A DNA stretch of 64,000 bases from CAWBRT01 sp963832785. GTDB lineage: Bacteria; Acidobacteriota; Terriglobia; Terriglobales; Acidobacteriaceae. Positions 62,649 to 64,000 of the stretch are shown here, in pieces (position 1 is the stretch's first letter; each line of letters starts with the position of its first letter). The translations under genes were made by a program, and so were the position numbers. The DNA lies in NCBI GenBank assembly GCA_963832785.1, contig CAWHVF010000005.1, forward strand, positions 1,984,001 to 2,048,000, read 5' to 3'. The notes below the pieces were generated by a model. That model was not told the origin of the DNA, ran no database searches, and was given only the letters and a program-made list of their open reading frames with translations.

Positions 62649-63481
62649 TTGGCTTCCACCTCCAGCTCAGCCATCGCCTGGGCATAAAGTTGATCGTTAA
62701 TTGCTTTGCCGTGCCATTCGTTCTTGCCCTCCATGAAAGAGACGCCTTTGCCCTTGACGGTGTGGGCGATGATCACGGTGGGGCCATGCGGCTTTTTCTT
62801 GGCCGCGTCGATGGCGGCGTCCAGGGCGCGGATGTCATGGCCGTCGACTTCGAGCACATTCCAGCCGAAGGCGCCGAACTTGCCGGCAACGTTGCCCAGC
62901 GGCATGATGTCGTCCACTTTGCCGTCCAGTTGAACTCCATTGTTGTCGACAATGGCGATCAGCCTGTCCAGCCGGAATTTTGCCGCCGCCATGGCTGCTT
63001 CCCAGACTTGGCCTTCCTGAATTTCGCCATCTCCCAGCAGCACGTAGGTATAGTAATCACGGTTGTCCAGCTTGCCCGCCAGCGCCATTCCTATACCGAC
63101 CGATAACCCGAGTCCCAGCGAGCCGGTGGACATGTCGATCCCCGGCGTCGTCTTCATGTCCGGATGGCCTTGAAGTATTGCTCCAAGACGGCGCAGCCGC
63201 GACAGCTCTTCGCGCGGGAAATAGCCTTTTTCGCAAAGCACCTGGTATAGCGCCGGAGCGCAGTGGCCCTTGGAAGCAATGAAGCGGTCCCGGTCGGGAG
63301 AATTCACCTGGGTGCAGCTTACCCGCATCTGGTTGAAATAGAGCACGGTCAGAATTTCCACGGCAGATAGCGACCCTCCGGGATGCCCCGACTGCGCGTT
63401 ATGAAGCATCTTTATTATCTCTTTGCGAATGTTGTGGGCGATTTGCTTCAGGCTTTCGTAAGCCGCCGCATCCAATGCCAT
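62645..63481 (-). CDS. Transketolase, N-terminal (TPP-binding) subunit
   Basis: 278 aa from ATG 63479-63481 (GGAG upstream). 'NAQSGHPGGSLSAVEILTVL' and the TPP/Mg motif 'LLGDGEIQEGQVWEAAMAAA' to 'VDNNGVQLDG' (GDG 150-152, Asn181) are intact. Split transketolases usually serve catabolic sugar or sulfosugar pathways rather than the core pentose-phosphate route. Confidence 0.92.
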   Translation of the reverse strand: MALDAAAYESLKQIAHNIRKEIIKMLHNAQSGHPGGSLSAVEILTVLYFNQMRVSCTQVNSPDRDRFIASKGHCAPALYQVLCEKGYFPREELSRLRRLGAILQGHPDMKTTPGIDMSTGSLGLGLSVGIGMALAGKLDNRDYYTYVLLGDGEIQEGQVWEAAMAAAKFRLDRLIAIVDNNGVQLDGKVDDIMPLGNVAGKFGAFGWNVLEVDGHDIRALDAAIDAAKKKPHGPTVIIAHTVKGKGVSFMEGKNEWHGKAINDQLYAQAMAELEVEAK

Positions 63482-63573
63482 GATTGCCTGCTCCTTATAC
63501 TTCGGCTCAGCGCCTCCCTGGTTTAGCCTTCGAGGATCGAAGCCGCCTTGTGCCGTGCCTTGCCAGTGGTGAA

Positions 63574-64000
63574 CTAAACCGGTGTCAGAACCAGTTTGAA
63601 CCCTTCTTTCTTTTCGAACTTCTCGAAAGCCTGCTTCCATTCGGTTATCGGCAGGACGTCGGAAACCAGGACGTCCGTCCTTACTCTTCCCGACTGCAGT
63701 AACTGGATGGCTTTCTCCCAGGAGGTCCAGGTTGAGCCCAGTGACCCTGTCACTTTGAGTTCGCGGAAACAGATCTTCTCAAAATCGACTTGCAGCGGCT
63801 TGCCGAATAGCCCGATCTGGGTGTACTGGCCACCCTTGCGCGTCAGAAGCAGTCCCGAGTCGACGGCCTTGGGCGAGCCGGAACATTCCAGCAGCACGTC
63901 GGCGCCCCGGCCGGCGGTGACTTCGTTAATGACGGCGAAGATGTCCTCGCTGGTGAGGTCAATCGTACGGTCGGCTCCCAGGCGCTTGGCCAGTTCCAGC
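63574..64000 (-). CDS. Zinc-dependent medium-chain alcohol/polyol dehydrogenase, C-terminal part (5' end beyond window)
   Basis: The visible 142 codons include the Rossmann tail 'ELAKRLGADRTIDLTSEDIF', 'GRGADVLLECSGSPKAVDSG', 'KGGQYTQIGLFGKPLQVDFE' and 'LKVTGSLGSTWTSWEKAIQL', matching sorbitol/threonine-dehydrogenase-like MDR enzymes. It is the upstream member of the transketolase operon, 92 bp before the N-terminal subunit gene. Confidence 0.85.
   Translation of the reverse strand, partial: LELAKRLGADRTIDLTSEDIFAVINEVTAGRGADVLLECSGSPKAVDSGLLLTRKGGQYTQIGLFGKPLQVDFEKICFRELKVTGSLGSTWTSWEKAIQLLQSGRVRTDVLVSDVLPITEWKQAFEKFEKKEGFKLVLTPV

Overview
This window is 64 kb of high-GC bacterial chromosome. 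It is densely coded, with genes in short operons on both strands and many small palindromic repeats between them. I infer an Acidobacteriota (Terriglobia-like) host. The reasons are the combination of a membrane PIN/TRAM protein, a DUF2393 protein, the style of the PcrA/UvrD helicase and the abundant 'CAGGATGACA' and 'GTAGCGCCGG' intergenic repeats. No rRNA or tRNA gene is present to confirm this. Four genes are frameshifted at single bases, two of them in normally essential genes (lolA, murJ), so some indels may be sequence errors.

Layout. 0-8.3 kb: clpC 5' end, lolC/lolD, an isoprenylcysteine-methyltransferase-like protein, a secreted beta-propeller (frameshifted), mtnA-yjbQ and a DUF971 gene. 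8.3-13 kb: an AT-richer restriction-modification island (BglII-like nuclease plus MT-A70 methylase) next to a UvrD/PcrA helicase that carries a foreign, in-frame insertion of about 200 residues. 13-25 kb: adenosine deaminase, NimA-like flavoprotein, quinone oxidoreductase, PIN/TRAM protein, gltX, lolA (frameshifted), mpg, panB-orf-panC. 25-31 kb: thiC, the cytochrome c maturation operon ccmE-A-B-C-D, thiE. 31-43 kb: a sugar isomerase, rnpB (RNase P RNA), a peptidoglycan-recycling pair (AmgK-like kinase fused to a RapZ C-terminal domain, then MurU), an ArsC-like selenoprotein, a four-carbon acid sugar kinase, yggX, rnr, bactofilin, murJ (frameshifted). 43-53 kb: two overlapping genes for a giant CoA-dehydratase activase system, a PadR regulator, an S1 protein, an Fsr-type exporter. 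53-64 kb: a DedA-rhodanese selenoprotein, a HMGL/LeuA-like enzyme with a D-2-hydroxyacid dehydrogenase, alkA, recX, and a carbohydrate operon (alcohol dehydrogenase, split transketolase, UxaA-type dehydratase, Asp/Glu racemase).

Strongest observations. (1) Two genes each contain an in-frame UGA exactly where the family has its redox or catalytic cysteine: ArsC-like U-x-x-C, and the rhodanese catalytic position of a DedA fusion. Both UGAs are followed by a hairpin whose apical loop is the same five bases (CGGGU), starting exactly 22 nt after the UGA. This is the expected architecture of a bacterial SECIS. (2) An AmgK-type kinase is fused to the GlcN6P-sensing RapZ domain and overlaps murU, linking wall recycling to amino-sugar sensing in one polypeptide. 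(3) The PcrA helicase carries a horizontally acquired Cys-rich domain beside an R-M island. (4) CcmE is the rare CxxxY variant. (5) Several MITE-like elements are present, one with 14-bp terminal inverted repeats.
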